A stretch of 36,307 bases of DNA from assembly GCA_964588725.1 (NCBI GenBank), contig CAZPQL010000025.1, positions 1-36,307 on the forward strand. Reading direction: 5' to 3'. Below the pieces are notes generated by a model. The model was not told the origin of the DNA, ran no database searches, and was given only the letters and a program-made list of their open reading frames with translations. Of this stretch, positions 15,893 through 24,052 are shown one piece after another. Numbering within the stretch: position 1 is the stretch's first letter; every line of letters begins with the position of its first letter. Position numbers and translations under genes: made by a program. The DNA comes from UBA5972 sp964588725 (lineage in GTDB: Bacteria > Pseudomonadota > Alphaproteobacteria > Rhodobacterales > Rhodobacteraceae).

Positions 15893-16732
15893 ATGAAATT
15901 TACCGGCACCAAAAATTATGTGGCAACCGACGATCTGAACGTTGCCGTCAACGCGTCGATCGCACTTGAACGCCCGCTGTTGGTCAAAGGCGAGCCGGGA
16001 ACCGGCAAAACCGAACTGGCGCGTCAGGTCGCTGGCAGCCTGGGGTTGCCCATTTTGGAATGGAACATCAAATCGACCACCAAGGCCCAACAGGGACTGT
16101 ACGAATATGATGCAGTATCGCGATTGCGCGACAGCCAACTGGGCGAAGAGCGCGTGCACGACGTCGCCAATTACATCAAAAAAGGCATGTTGTGGCGTGC
16201 ATTCGAGGCGGAAGAACGTCTGGTACTGCTGATCGACGAGATCGACAAAGCCGACATCGAGTTTCCCAACGACCTGTTGCAGGAACTCGACCGCATGGAA
16301 TTTTACGTCTACGAAACCGGTGAGACCATCAAGGCCCGTTTGCGCCCGATTGTGATCATCACGTCCAACAACGAAAAAGAACTGCCCGACGCGTTTTTGC
16401 GGCGCTGCTTTTTTCATTATATCCGGTTTCCGGATATAGACACGCTGCGCCGGATCGTCGATGTCCACCACCCTGATATAAAATCCGATCTGGTGGCGAC
16501 AGCCCTGACCCAGTTTTTTGAAATCCGCGACACGCCGGGATTGCGCAAGAAACCCTCGACGTCAGAAGTGCTGGACTGGCTGAAATTACTGATGGTCGAA
16601 GACCTGACCCCCGAAGATCTGGCGCGTGACGGCAAAGATGCACTTCCAAAACTACACGGCGCGCTTTTGAAGAATGAACAGGACGTGCATATGTTCGAAC
16701 GGCTCGCATTTTTGGCGCGGGGGCAACGGTGA
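15893..16732 (+). CDS. MoxR-family AAA+ ATPase
   Basis: A 279-aa AAA+ protein. Walker A is GEPGTGKT (33-40), Walker B is LVLLIDEIDKAD (110-121), sensor 1 is IITSNNEKELPDAF, and an arginine-finger-like RRC follows. MoxR ATPases act as chaperones that insert cofactors or remodel complexes together with a VWA protein encoded nearby, as here (18726-19910). The ribosome-binding site is weak. The stop overlaps the next start (GTGA). First gene of a seven-gene operon. Confidence 0.94.
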   Translation: MKFTGTKNYVATDDLNVAVNASIALERPLLVKGEPGTGKTELARQVAGSLGLPILEWNIKSTTKAQQGLYEYDAVSRLRDSQLGEERVHDVANYIKKGMLWRAFEAEERLVLLIDEIDKADIEFPNDLLQELDRMEFYVYETGETIKARLRPIVIITSNNEKELPDAFLRRCFFHYIRFPDIDTLRRIVDVHHPDIKSDLVATALTQFFEIRDTPGLRKKPSTSEVLDWLKLLMVEDLTPEDLARDGKDALPKLHGALLKNEQDVHMFERLAFLARGQR

Positions 16733-17175
16733 GCGATCTGGTCATTCGGCCCGTGGCGGCACAGGACGAAAAAGAATGGCGTCGCCTGTGGCGCGCCTAT
16801 CTGGTATTTTACCAAACCTCGGTTCAAGAATCAGTTTACGCCACGTCCTTCAAACGCCTTCTTGGCAGCGACGATCAGGATTTTCACGGGCTGATCGCCA
16901 CGCTGGACGGGCGCGCTGTTGGGCTGGTGCATTATCTGTTCCACCGGCATATGTGGAAGATTGAAAACGTGGTTTATCTCCAGGACCTATATGCAGACCC
17001 CGAAGTTCGCGGCCGGGGCGTGGGGCGGGGGTTGATCAACGCGGTTTACGCGGCGGCTGATGCCAAGGGCGCTCCGGCGGTTTACTGGCTGACACAGGAT
17101 TTTAACAAACCGGCGCGTATTCTCTATGACAAGGTCGCAAAATTGACACCTTTCATTCGCTATAACAGGGCATGA
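16729..17175 (+). CDS. GNAT-family N-acetyltransferase
   Basis: A 148-aa Gcn5-related acetyltransferase. The acetyl-CoA pyrophosphate loop is PEVRGRGVGRGLI (about 92-103), with the preceding beta-4 strand VVYLQDLYAD and the C-terminal AVYWLTQDFNKPARILYDKV, typical of small GNATs that acetylate amines or small metabolites. The substrate is unknown. The start is GTG in a 4-base overlap with moxR, and its own stop overlaps the next gene (ATGA), so it is translationally coupled within the MoxR/VWA operon, possibly only as a passenger. Confidence 0.9.
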   Translation: MSDLVIRPVAAQDEKEWRRLWRAYLVFYQTSVQESVYATSFKRLLGSDDQDFHGLIATLDGRAVGLVHYLFHRHMWKIENVVYLQDLYADPEVRGRGVGRGLINAVYAAADAKGAPAVYWLTQDFNKPARILYDKVAKLTPFIRYNRA

Positions 17176-18551
17176 ATTTGAGACCTCTCTTCGCAGTTCT
17201 GTTGCTGATTGTCAGCGCCTGTTCGGGCCTGCCTCCCGGCGAAATTCCGGCACGCAACACACCGCTGCCGCTTGATCTGCCTCCGATGCTGTCTTTCGCC
17301 AACGCGCCTTTCAAGGCCGGCGTCGCCAAGGCCAACGCCGATATCGCCCGCGATTTTCTGGAACTGGCTTTTGAAATGGAAAGCGGGCGACAGATCGAAC
17401 GCATGACCCGTTTCGACGGGCCGGTTACCGTTGCACTGAACGAGGATGGACCACCGGCGTTTGAGGCTGATCTGGACCTGCTGGTGGCGCGGCTGCGCCG
17501 CGAAGCGGGCATTGACATCCGGCGCGTCAAAACCGGCACGCCCGCCAATATCATTATCGACACCTTGCCGCGTAAACAGCTGCAATCGATCGTGCCACAG
17601 GCCGCGTGTTTCGTCGTGCCGCGCGTATCGGACTGGGACTCTTTCAAAAAAAACCGCCGTGCGGGTTTGCTTGACTGGGCGACATTAAAGCGCCGCGAAC
17701 TGGCGGCCGTGTTCATTCCAAGCGACGTGGCGCCGCAAGAGGCGCGCGACTGCCTGCACGAAGAAATCGCACAGGCCCTGGGGCCGCTCAACGATATATA
17801 CCGCCTGCCCGACAGCGTATTTAATGACGACAATTTCAATACGGTGCTCAGCCCCTTTGATATGCTGATCTTGCGGATTTACTATTCCGATACGCTGAAA
17901 AACGGCATGACGCGCGATCAGGCCCGCGCGGCATTGCCGGGCCTTTTGGCAAAACTCAATCCGGGCGGAGAATCCCGCGCGTCTGACGGGTTGCAAAAAT
18001 CGCCCCGCCCGTGGATTACGGCCATCGAATCGTCGCTTGGCCCGCGTGGCAATTTTGCCCACCGTCTGGGCAATGCACGTCGGGCCGTAAAGATTGCCGA
18101 CGCAAACGACTGGCAGGACAACCGGCTGGGATTCAGCCTGTTTGCGCTGGGCCGCCTTGCTCTGGCCACAAATCCGGGCTTGGCGTCAGACAGTTTTATC
18201 CGCGCCTATGACATCTATTCGCGTAATTTTGGCTTTGACGATATCCATACCGCCCACGTGGCGCTGCAATTGGCGGCATTTTCTCTTTCGGCGGGGAACA
18301 CCGAAACGGCACTGGGGCTTATCAACAAAAGCCTACCTGTCGCCAACCGCGCACAAAATGCTTCGCTTTTGGCGACACTATTGATGATCAAGGCTGCCGC
18401 ACTGGAATTTAATGGCCAAAGCCAACAAGCGCTTACGGTGCGGCGCGATGCTTTGGGATGGGCGCAATACGGCTTTCAGTCGGACGCCGAAATTGCGCAG
18501 CGACTACAGGAAATCGCGGCGCTACGCCCGCCTAAAAGACCGGGGGTCTGA
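17172..18551 (+). CDS. DUF2927-type lipoprotein with C-terminal TPR-like repeats
   Basis: A 459-aa predicted lipoprotein: the signal MNLRPLFAVLLLIVSAC puts the lipid on Cys17. Residues about 45-245 match what I recall of DUF2927 (RDFLELAFEMESGR... CLHEEIAQALGPLNDIY... PDSVFNDDN). The conserved His196-Glu197-Glu198 with Gln201 recalls metalloprotease helices but is not a standard HExxH. Residues about 315-450 are helical repeats of TPR type (FALGRLALATNPGLA, HTAHVALQLAAFSLSAG, LLMIKAAALEFNGQ). It would face the periplasm and could be the envelope-side partner of the MoxR/VWA pair. Overlaps GNAT by 4 bases and the next gene by 1. Confidence 0.85.
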   Translation: MNLRPLFAVLLLIVSACSGLPPGEIPARNTPLPLDLPPMLSFANAPFKAGVAKANADIARDFLELAFEMESGRQIERMTRFDGPVTVALNEDGPPAFEADLDLLVARLRREAGIDIRRVKTGTPANIIIDTLPRKQLQSIVPQAACFVVPRVSDWDSFKKNRRAGLLDWATLKRRELAAVFIPSDVAPQEARDCLHEEIAQALGPLNDIYRLPDSVFNDDNFNTVLSPFDMLILRIYYSDTLKNGMTRDQARAALPGLLAKLNPGGESRASDGLQKSPRPWITAIESSLGPRGNFAHRLGNARRAVKIADANDWQDNRLGFSLFALGRLALATNPGLASDSFIRAYDIYSRNFGFDDIHTAHVALQLAAFSLSAGNTETALGLINKSLPVANRAQNASLLATLLMIKAAALEFNGQSQQALTVRRDALGWAQYGFQSDAEIAQRLQEIAALRPPKRPGV

Positions 18552-18721
18552 TGGTCAGTATTATCGGTTTTGTGACCGGCGCGCTGTTAGGTGCGTTTGT
18601 CGCCAAAAGGCGCGGCGGCAACCTGCCCGACATGCTGCAGTACGGCGCGGCCTATGGCATCGCGCTGGCGCTGGCGGGCATTCTAGCCGCTGTGATCGCC
18701 CAGCGCATGGGATGGATTTAG
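18551..18721 (+). CDS. 56-aa two-helix membrane protein
   Basis: The ATG at 18551 overlaps the preceding TGA by one base (TGATG), and the frame stops with TAG at 18719-18721, 4 bases before the VWA gene. The product starts MVSIIGFVTGALLGAFVAKR, has a basic/polar turn (RRGGNLPDML) and a second hydrophobic helix (YGIALALAGILAAVIAQRMG). This gives two glycine/alanine-rich transmembrane segments joined by a short loop. I know no family for it. The junction geometry shared with its neighbours is good evidence that it is translated. Confidence 0.75.
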   Translation: MVSIIGFVTGALLGAFVAKRRGGNLPDMLQYGAAYGIALALAGILAAVIAQRMGWI

Positions 18722-18725
18722 GCGC

Positions 18726-19910
18726 ATGTTCCTGCCGCTTTTTGACAATATGCGCGCCGCCAAACTGCCGGTATCGCTGCGCGAGTATCTGGATTTTCTG
18801 GCCGCCGTCAAAACCGGGTTGACGATCTATGACGTCGAAGGTTTCTATTTTCTCGCCCGCGCCGCGCTGGTCAAGGACGAACGTTTTCTGGACCGTTTTG
18901 ACCGCGTATTTGCCGCCACGTTCAAGGGTATGGAAGACCTGTCACTGGAGGACGTGATCGCCGCCATGGACCTGCCCGCGGACTGGTTGCACAAAATGGC
19001 CGAGAAACACCTGTCACCAGACGAAATGGCCGAAATCGAAGCCCTGGGCGGTTTCGATAAACTGATGGAAACTCTGCGTGAACGCGTGAAAGAACAGGAA
19101 GGCCGCCATCAGGGCGGCAACAAATGGATCGGCACGGCGGGCACCTCGCCTTTTGGTGCCTACGGATACAATCCCGAAGGCGTGCGTATCGGCCAAAACG
19201 AAAGCCGCCACCAGCGCGCGGTCAAAGTCTGGGACAAACGGGATTTTCGCAATCTTGACGACAGCGTCGAGCTGGGCACGCGCAACATCAAGGTGGCGCT
19301 CAAACGTCTGCGGCGCTGGGCACGCGACGGTGCGGACGAAGAACTTGATCTCAACGGCACCATCCGCGCCACGGCCGAACACGGTTATCTGGACGTCGTC
19401 ACGCGGCCCGAACGACGCAACGCTGTCAAGGTGCTGTTGTTTTTGGACGTGGGTGGCTCGATGGACCCTTACGTCAAGCTGGTGGAAGAGCTGTTTTCCG
19501 CAGCGCGGACCGAATTCAAGCACCTTGAATATTTCTATTTCCACAATTGCCTTTATGAAGGCGTATGGCGCGACAACGCGCGCCGCTGGTCCGACCAAAC
19601 GCCAACGTGGGACGTGCTGCATACATACGGGGCCGACTACAAATGTATCTTCGTGGGTGACGCGTCGATGTCGCCTTACGAAATTGCCTATAAGGGCGGT
19701 GCGAACGAACATTGGAACCCCGAACCCGGGCAGGTCTGGTTGCAGCGTGCGATTGAAAAATGGCCCGCCAGCGTCTGGATCAACCCGCTGGCCGATACCC
19801 ATTGGCGCTATACCCATTCTATCAGCATGATCCGCGAGATATTTGCCGACCGGATGTTTCCCATGACCCTGCGCGGCATCGAAAGCGCCATGAAAGAGCT
19901 GGTCCATTGA
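18726..19910 (+). CDS. CoxE-like VWA-domain protein (MoxR partner)
   Basis: A 394-aa protein with a helical N-terminal half (about 1-125), a glycine-rich linker with GTSPFGAYGYNPEGVRIG (about 138-156), and a C-terminal von Willebrand A domain. The MIDAS motif reads DVGGSMD (241-247), keeping the metal-binding Asp and second Ser; a later acidic FVGDASMSP supplies the last loop. Such proteins work with MoxR ATPases, bringing client proteins to the AAA+ ring. No signal peptide, so cytosolic. The VWA-containing gene is the fifth in the operon, 4 bases after the 56-aa gene. Confidence 0.92.
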   Translation: MFLPLFDNMRAAKLPVSLREYLDFLAAVKTGLTIYDVEGFYFLARAALVKDERFLDRFDRVFAATFKGMEDLSLEDVIAAMDLPADWLHKMAEKHLSPDEMAEIEALGGFDKLMETLRERVKEQEGRHQGGNKWIGTAGTSPFGAYGYNPEGVRIGQNESRHQRAVKVWDKRDFRNLDDSVELGTRNIKVALKRLRRWARDGADEELDLNGTIRATAEHGYLDVVTRPERRNAVKVLLFLDVGGSMDPYVKLVEELFSAARTEFKHLEYFYFHNCLYEGVWRDNARRWSDQTPTWDVLHTYGADYKCIFVGDASMSPYEIAYKGGANEHWNPEPGQVWLQRAIEKWPASVWINPLADTHWRYTHSISMIREIFADRMFPMTLRGIESAMKELVH

Positions 19911-20257
19911 AACCGCCCATCGCCCATCTTTGGGCGCATCACCGCGCCCTGTTTGTCACTTTTACATTGGCATTGCTGGTAACGGTAATCTTTGCCGTGC
20001 GTTCGGTGGTTTTCGTGGTCTACTGGTCGGACCCCGCGCATCGTAACCAGCCGCTTGAGGCATGGATGACACCAAGATACGTGGCGCAGTCCTACGACGT
20101 GCCGGTCGAGGTCGTTGCCGAAATGTTGGCCGTTGCGCATCAGCGACAGTTTCGTCCCACGCTGCGCAGGCTGGCCCGCCAAAACGGCACAGATCTTGAC
20201 GCACTGAAAGCAAAACTGCTGCGCGATATCGCCATATACAAATCAGCCAATCAATGA
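19907..20257 (+). CDS. Small bitopic membrane protein, unknown
   Basis: A 116-aa product. No ATG is available near the junction; the TTG at 19907 overlaps the VWA stop (TTGA), and AGAG lies upstream. It has a short His-rich N-terminus, one transmembrane helix (about residues 14-36: LFVTFTLALLVTVIFAVRSVVFVVYW) and a periplasmic or cytosolic helical tail (TPRYVAQSYDVPVEVVAEML... LRRLARQNGTDLDALKAKLL). That tail resembles a small HTH-like or adaptor fold, but I cannot name a family. Its stop overlaps the next start by 4 bases. Confidence 0.78.
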   Translation: MKPPIAHLWAHHRALFVTFTLALLVTVIFAVRSVVFVVYWSDPAHRNQPLEAWMTPRYVAQSYDVPVEVVAEMLAVAHQRQFRPTLRRLARQNGTDLDALKAKLLRDIAIYKSANQ

Positions 20258-20856
20258 CCGATTTTGTTCTGTCCCTGGTGCCGACTTATGGTCTGGCGCT
20301 GCTGGCAATTATCGTTTGTCTCAGTTGTCTGGCGATGCCGGTGCCGTCGTCGCTGGTGATGTTGACCAGTGGTTCTTTTGTGGGAAGCGGCGAATTGAAT
20401 CTGCCCGAAACATTTCTGGTGGCCCTCATGGCTGCTGTGGTGGGGGATCAGATTGGCTTTGCCATTGGCAGGCACGGCGGGCAGCGTTTGATGGCACGGT
20501 TTGCCGGTCACAGGGACCGGGGTAAGATGCTGGAAAAGGCACAAAAGTGGATCGACGAACGCGGGGGCGCCGGTGTGTTTTTGTCACGCTGGCTGGTCAG
20601 CCCTCTGGGGCCATACGTCAATTTTATCGCCGGCGCGAGCGGGATCCGCTGGTGGCGCTTTTCGTTTTGGGGTATCGCGGGCGAGATGGTATGGGTATCT
20701 GTCTATATTGGTCTTGGGCTTGCGTTCAGTGACAATATTTCCGCTGTGGCCGAAATCGCGAGCGATATCAGTGGCTTGCTTGCCGCCGGACTTGTGACGC
20801 TGGTCATGGGCTGGCAGGTGAAACACGCGCTGGACCGGCGCCACCGATCCGAATGA
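20254..20856 (+). CDS. DedA-family (VTT/SNARE-associated) membrane protein
   Basis: A 200-aa polytopic inner-membrane protein of the DedA family, proposed flippases for undecaprenyl phosphate and other lipids. Signatures are a re-entrant loop near MPVPSSLVMLTSGSF and GDQIGFAIGRHGG, the LSRWLVSPLGPYVNFIAGASG stretch with its conserved Arg/Pro/Gly, and WRFSFWGIAGEMVWVSVYIGLG. It ends the seven-gene operon (ATGA overlap with the previous gene), tying the MoxR/VWA system to the cell envelope. Confidence 0.9.
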   Translation: MTDFVLSLVPTYGLALLAIIVCLSCLAMPVPSSLVMLTSGSFVGSGELNLPETFLVALMAAVVGDQIGFAIGRHGGQRLMARFAGHRDRGKMLEKAQKWIDERGGAGVFLSRWLVSPLGPYVNFIAGASGIRWWRFSFWGIAGEMVWVSVYIGLGLAFSDNISAVAEIASDISGLLAAGLVTLVMGWQVKHALDRRHRSE

Positions 20857-20913
20857 ACGTTGGTAAACCCATTTTGAAAATCGGGTGAACGCCACCCAAA
20901 AGGACGCCACAGC

Positions 20914-22086
20914 ATGCCGGACGCCCCGGAATACCGCATTAATCTGGACGCCTTTTACGCCAACCCCTACCCCGATCTGGCGGCCATGCGTGCACAAAGC
21001 CCGATTGCGCGCGTCCCGCAACTGGGGGCCGTGCTGCTGACGCGGCGTGACGATATATTTGCGCAGGAAAAAAACGTCGCGGTGTTTTCGTCGTACCAGC
21101 CCGACGGACTGATGAGCCTACTAATGGGCGAGAACATGATGCGCAAGGACGGGGATGCGCATATGATCGAACGACGCGCGATATTTTCTGCGGTTTCCCC
21201 CAAAACGGTCAAATCGGTGTGGACGGCGCAATTTGCGCAGATTGCCGACCGCTTGCTGGCCGAACTGGAGCCAAAGGGCGCGTGTGATCTGGTCAGCGAA
21301 TTTGCAGCCATCATGTCGGCGGAATGTCTGAAAATTGTCACCGGGCTGACCAACATGGAGGCAAGCGAAATCGACCGCACATCGCAAGGGATGATCGACG
21401 GCATTTCAAATTACTCAGGTGACGCGGCAGTTCGGTTGAACTGCCTTGACTGCACCACGTCAATCGAGCGGCATGTTGACGACGTGATGCCGGTGCTGGC
21501 CAAACATCCCGATACGTCGATGATCAGTGCACAAATGGCCGCCGGGCTGTCCGTTACTCAAATCAAAGCCAATATCAAACTGGCGATATCCGGTGGGCAG
21601 AACGAGCCGCGCGACGTGATCGCCGGGGCGGTCTGGGCATTGCTGAAGCACCCCGATCAACTGCGTCAGTTGCAAAACGGCACACTGACCTGGGGGCAGG
21701 CGTTTGACGAATATAACCGCTGGTGCTCGCCCATCGGCATGAGCCCGCGCCGCGTCGCCAAAGACGCCACGATCAACGGCGTGAATTTCCAAAAGGATGA
21801 CCGCGTGTTTTTGATGTTTTCCTCGGCCAACCACGACGAGGCGCATTTTGACCATCCCGCGCGTTTTGAAGCCGGACGCGACACATCGGCGGCAATTGCG
21901 TTTGGCGCGGGGCCGCATTTCTGTGCCGGTGTCTGGGCGGCGCGCGCCATGATCGCCGATGTGGCGCTGCCGAAACTGTTTGGGCGGCTGCAAAACCTGC
22001 GCCTTGAGTCTGATCACCCAACAAAACCGCAGGGCTGGGCGTTTCGCGGCCTGCCCAGCCTTCGGGTTCACTGGACCCCTGCTTGA
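20914..22086 (+). CDS. Cytochrome P450 with an atypical I-helix
   Basis: A 390-aa soluble bacterial P450. The heme-thiolate loop FGAGPHFCAGVWAAR puts the axial ligand at Cys337, and the ExxR of the K-helix is Glu266-Arg269. In the I-helix the usual acid-alcohol pair is replaced: GGQNEPRD (227-234) has Asn and Glu where P450cam has Asp251 and Thr252. That pair normally steers O2 activation, so an altered mechanism or a substrate-assisted or peroxide-type reaction is possible. The substrate is unknown, and no ferredoxin or reductase gene is near. A possible RBS (AAAAGGA) lies upstream. Confidence 0.92.
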   Translation: MPDAPEYRINLDAFYANPYPDLAAMRAQSPIARVPQLGAVLLTRRDDIFAQEKNVAVFSSYQPDGLMSLLMGENMMRKDGDAHMIERRAIFSAVSPKTVKSVWTAQFAQIADRLLAELEPKGACDLVSEFAAIMSAECLKIVTGLTNMEASEIDRTSQGMIDGISNYSGDAAVRLNCLDCTTSIERHVDDVMPVLAKHPDTSMISAQMAAGLSVTQIKANIKLAISGGQNEPRDVIAGAVWALLKHPDQLRQLQNGTLTWGQAFDEYNRWCSPIGMSPRRVAKDATINGVNFQKDDRVFLMFSSANHDEAHFDHPARFEAGRDTSAAIAFGAGPHFCAGVWAARAMIADVALPKLFGRLQNLRLESDHPTKPQGWAFRGLPSLRVHWTPA

Positions 22087-22117
22087 GAAATCTTTGCAGT
22101 CGCCCCATATAAGGCGC

Positions 22118-22804
22118 ATGTTAAGGTTTACTCCTATTCTGATGGCCGTGCTGTTGGGTCTGGCAATGTACCGTTTTTCGGTCTGGCGCACTACGCGGGA
22201 ATTGGATTCGCGTTCGACCCTGCTAAGCGACGCCAAAGTCCTGAATCTGACCAAACGCATGGCCAAAGCCCTGGAGATCGACCGCATCCGCGTCTATATT
22301 TATGAAATCGACCCGGTGAACGGGTTGGCGGCCCCCGACGGCCGGATTTTCATCACCCGCGGATTTTACAAAAAATACACCGAGAACGCGGTCACCGCGG
22401 AAGAGCTCGCCAGCGTCATCGCGCACGAGCTGGGCCATGTGGCATTGGGGCATTCGCGCCGCCGCATGATTGACTTTTCCGGCCAGAACGCCATTCGCGT
22501 CGCGCTTGGTATGGTACTTGGACGGATCATTCCGGGCATTGGCATCTATCTGGCAAATCTGGCGACGTCGCTGCTGGCCGCAAGGCTGTCGCGGCAGGAC
22601 GAATACGAAGCGGATTCCTACGCCAGCGCCCTGCTGGTCAAATCGGGCATCGGAGTCGAAGCACAAAAATCGCTGTTTACCAAGCTTCAGGCGCTGACCC
22701 AAAGCGGCGGCGGGCAACTGGCGTGGCTCATGAGCCATCCCAAGAGCGCCGAGCGGATTCGCGCAATCGAGGCACGCGAAAGCGACTGGGGAGTCAAGCG
22801 CTGA
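22118..22804 (+). CDS. M48-family zinc metalloprotease
   Basis: A 228-aa membrane-anchored protease. It has one N-terminal hydrophobic segment (about 3-20), the zinc motif HELGH (103-107) and the third ligand region EYEADSYA, typical of the HtpX/Oma1/BepA superfamily. After the motif is a hydrophobic helix pair (IRVALGMVLGRIIPGIGIYLANL). It probably degrades misfolded envelope proteins. The ATG at 22118 has AAGG only 3 bases upstream; further-upstream in-frame codons lie inside the P450 gene. It converges with the PIN gene. Confidence 0.88.
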   Translation: MLRFTPILMAVLLGLAMYRFSVWRTTRELDSRSTLLSDAKVLNLTKRMAKALEIDRIRVYIYEIDPVNGLAAPDGRIFITRGFYKKYTENAVTAEELASVIAHELGHVALGHSRRRMIDFSGQNAIRVALGMVLGRIIPGIGIYLANLATSLLAARLSRQDEYEADSYASALLVKSGIGVEAQKSLFTKLQALTQSGGGQLAWLMSHPKSAERIRAIEARESDWGVKR

Positions 22805-22831
22805 CGGGCGCGCAATCCCCGGGTCACCGCG

Positions 22832-23362
22832 CTACCCGACCAGTTTGCCCAGACGCGGCAACCGCGCGCGTTTAAGCAGCGCGCGCATGTCCATATCTTC
22901 GCCGGATAATGTTTCCGCGCGCTTGCGAACATCTTCGCAAATCCCAAATACGGCAGCGTGGTTCTGGTGCCATAGCTCGACCAAAAAGCTATCGGGATGA
23001 CGGCTGTGCACGCCAAGGGGCGATACTATTCGCGTCGGGAAATCTTTCAGGTTCATCGTCACCAACGTATCAGCCCGCCCATTCAGCGCCGCAGCCAACA
23101 CATGATTATCGTCCGCATCCGGCAGGTGATAATCACGTCCGTCACTGCCAAAACTGGCCTGCGGCCACCGCGCTGTCAGCAGCGCAATTTCGGCTTTCGC
23201 TGTGTGGCTTTGATCCGGGATATTGCGTGCAACAGCGCGCGCCCATTCTTCCAATATGCGCGCCGACCATAGTGGCGCGAAAAGACCCGCGCCCGCGACC
23301 CCGACCAGAACCTCGCGCATCACCGTGGGATAAAGCACACAAGCATCCAACAACGCCCGCAT
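22832..23362 (-). CDS. PIN-domain protein
   Basis: A 176-aa protein whose N-terminal two thirds form a PIN nuclease fold with conserved acids: Asp6 in LLDACVLYP, Glu38/Glu39 in ARILEEWAR, PDADDNHVLAAAL (about 81-93) and MNLKDFP. PIN domains are metal-dependent RNases and often toxins. No antitoxin-like ORF lies next to it, and the protein is longer than VapC toxins (about 130 aa), so a non-toxin RNase role is at least as likely. The ATG at 23362 is used because an upstream TTG at 23401 falls beside a terminator hairpin. The RBS is weak. Confidence 0.82.
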   Translation of the reverse strand: MRALLDACVLYPTVMREVLVGVAGAGLFAPLWSARILEEWARAVARNIPDQSHTAKAEIALLTARWPQASFGSDGRDYHLPDADDNHVLAAALNGRADTLVTMNLKDFPTRIVSPLGVHSRHPDSFLVELWHQNHAAVFGICEDVRKRAETLSGEDMDMRALLKRARLPRLGKLVG

Positions 23363-23401
23363 CAAACCGGGTAATTCTTTTCGGGTGAAACACAAAAACA
23401 A

Positions 23402-23421
23402 AAAGCGGCCATGACCGCTTT
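23402..23421 (-). terminator. Terminator of the lipoprotein gene at 23459-24052
   Basis: AAAGCGG (23402-23408) and CCGCTTT (23415-23421) pair around a 6-base loop. On the minus strand the hairpin is followed by a T-rich run (TTTTTGTTTTTG), a classic intrinsic terminator, separating the lipoprotein gene from the PIN gene. Confidence 0.8.
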
Positions 23422-23458
23422 CTATCTATGTCGCCGTTTCAGTGAAAGCCCCCGGCTT

Positions 23459-24052
23459 TTAGGTTCCCAAATGCTGACGCATAATCGACGTGATCGCCTG
23501 CGTGATACGGGCCTTTTGTGTCTGGCCGCGCAATTCAGCGTCGATGGCTTTCTGGCCGCCAAAGGCTTTCAGGTTTACGTCGACTTCAAAGGGCTCGACC
23601 AGCGCCAGATTCGTGGACGAATCGTGAATGGCGACGTCAAAAACAATCGTGTGCATACCGCCCACAGTGGCCCGCGCTTTTTGACTTAGCGCATGAAACC
23701 GTTTGAGCGTCACGTCCAGATAGACCGGCGAGCTACCGTTCAGCCCCAGCACCGCCTGGCTGACAGCCAGATCGACGATGTCGCTCACCTGACGGCGGCG
23801 GTCGCCGTGGCGGTCTTCGCGCCAAACGATGTCGGCGTTGGGCAGATACAGGTTGGCTTCGGATACGGTCAGCGAGTCAGGTACGTGCACGCGCACGTCT
23901 TCGACATGCCAGGTGGCGCTGCGGGTACTTTTGATTCCGACGATCAGATCGGGCAGCTCTTCCAGCGGCGCGCTGCGTGTTGTCAGACCACCGGTGCAGG
24001 CGCTCAGGAAAAGGGCCAGTATCGCGGCAAACACAGGTTTCGATTTCAACAT
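23459..24052 (-). CDS. Predicted lipoprotein, unknown function
   Basis: A 197-aa protein with lipobox LSAC, lipidation at Cys19. The mature part is soluble, with two alternating beta/alpha segments (WHVEDVRVHVPDSLTVSEANLYL... SSPVYLDVTLKRFHALSQKARATVGGMHTIVFDVAI... ). I recognise no named domain with certainty. AGGAGG lies 7 bases before the ATG. It is monocistronic, with an intrinsic terminator downstream and an AT-rich upstream region. Confidence 0.82.
   Translation of the reverse strand: MLKSKPVFAAILALFLSACTGGLTTRSAPLEELPDLIVGIKSTRSATWHVEDVRVHVPDSLTVSEANLYLPNADIVWREDRHGDRRRQVSDIVDLAVSQAVLGLNGSSPVYLDVTLKRFHALSQKARATVGGMHTIVFDVAIHDSSTNLALVEPFEVDVNLKAFGGQKAIDAELRGQTQKARITQAITSIMRQHLGT

Noticed and set aside
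22832..23362. PIN protein as a VapC toxin of a toxin-antitoxin pair
   Set aside because: No small antitoxin ORF upstream; the preceding 100 bases are a terminator and the protein is too long for VapC.
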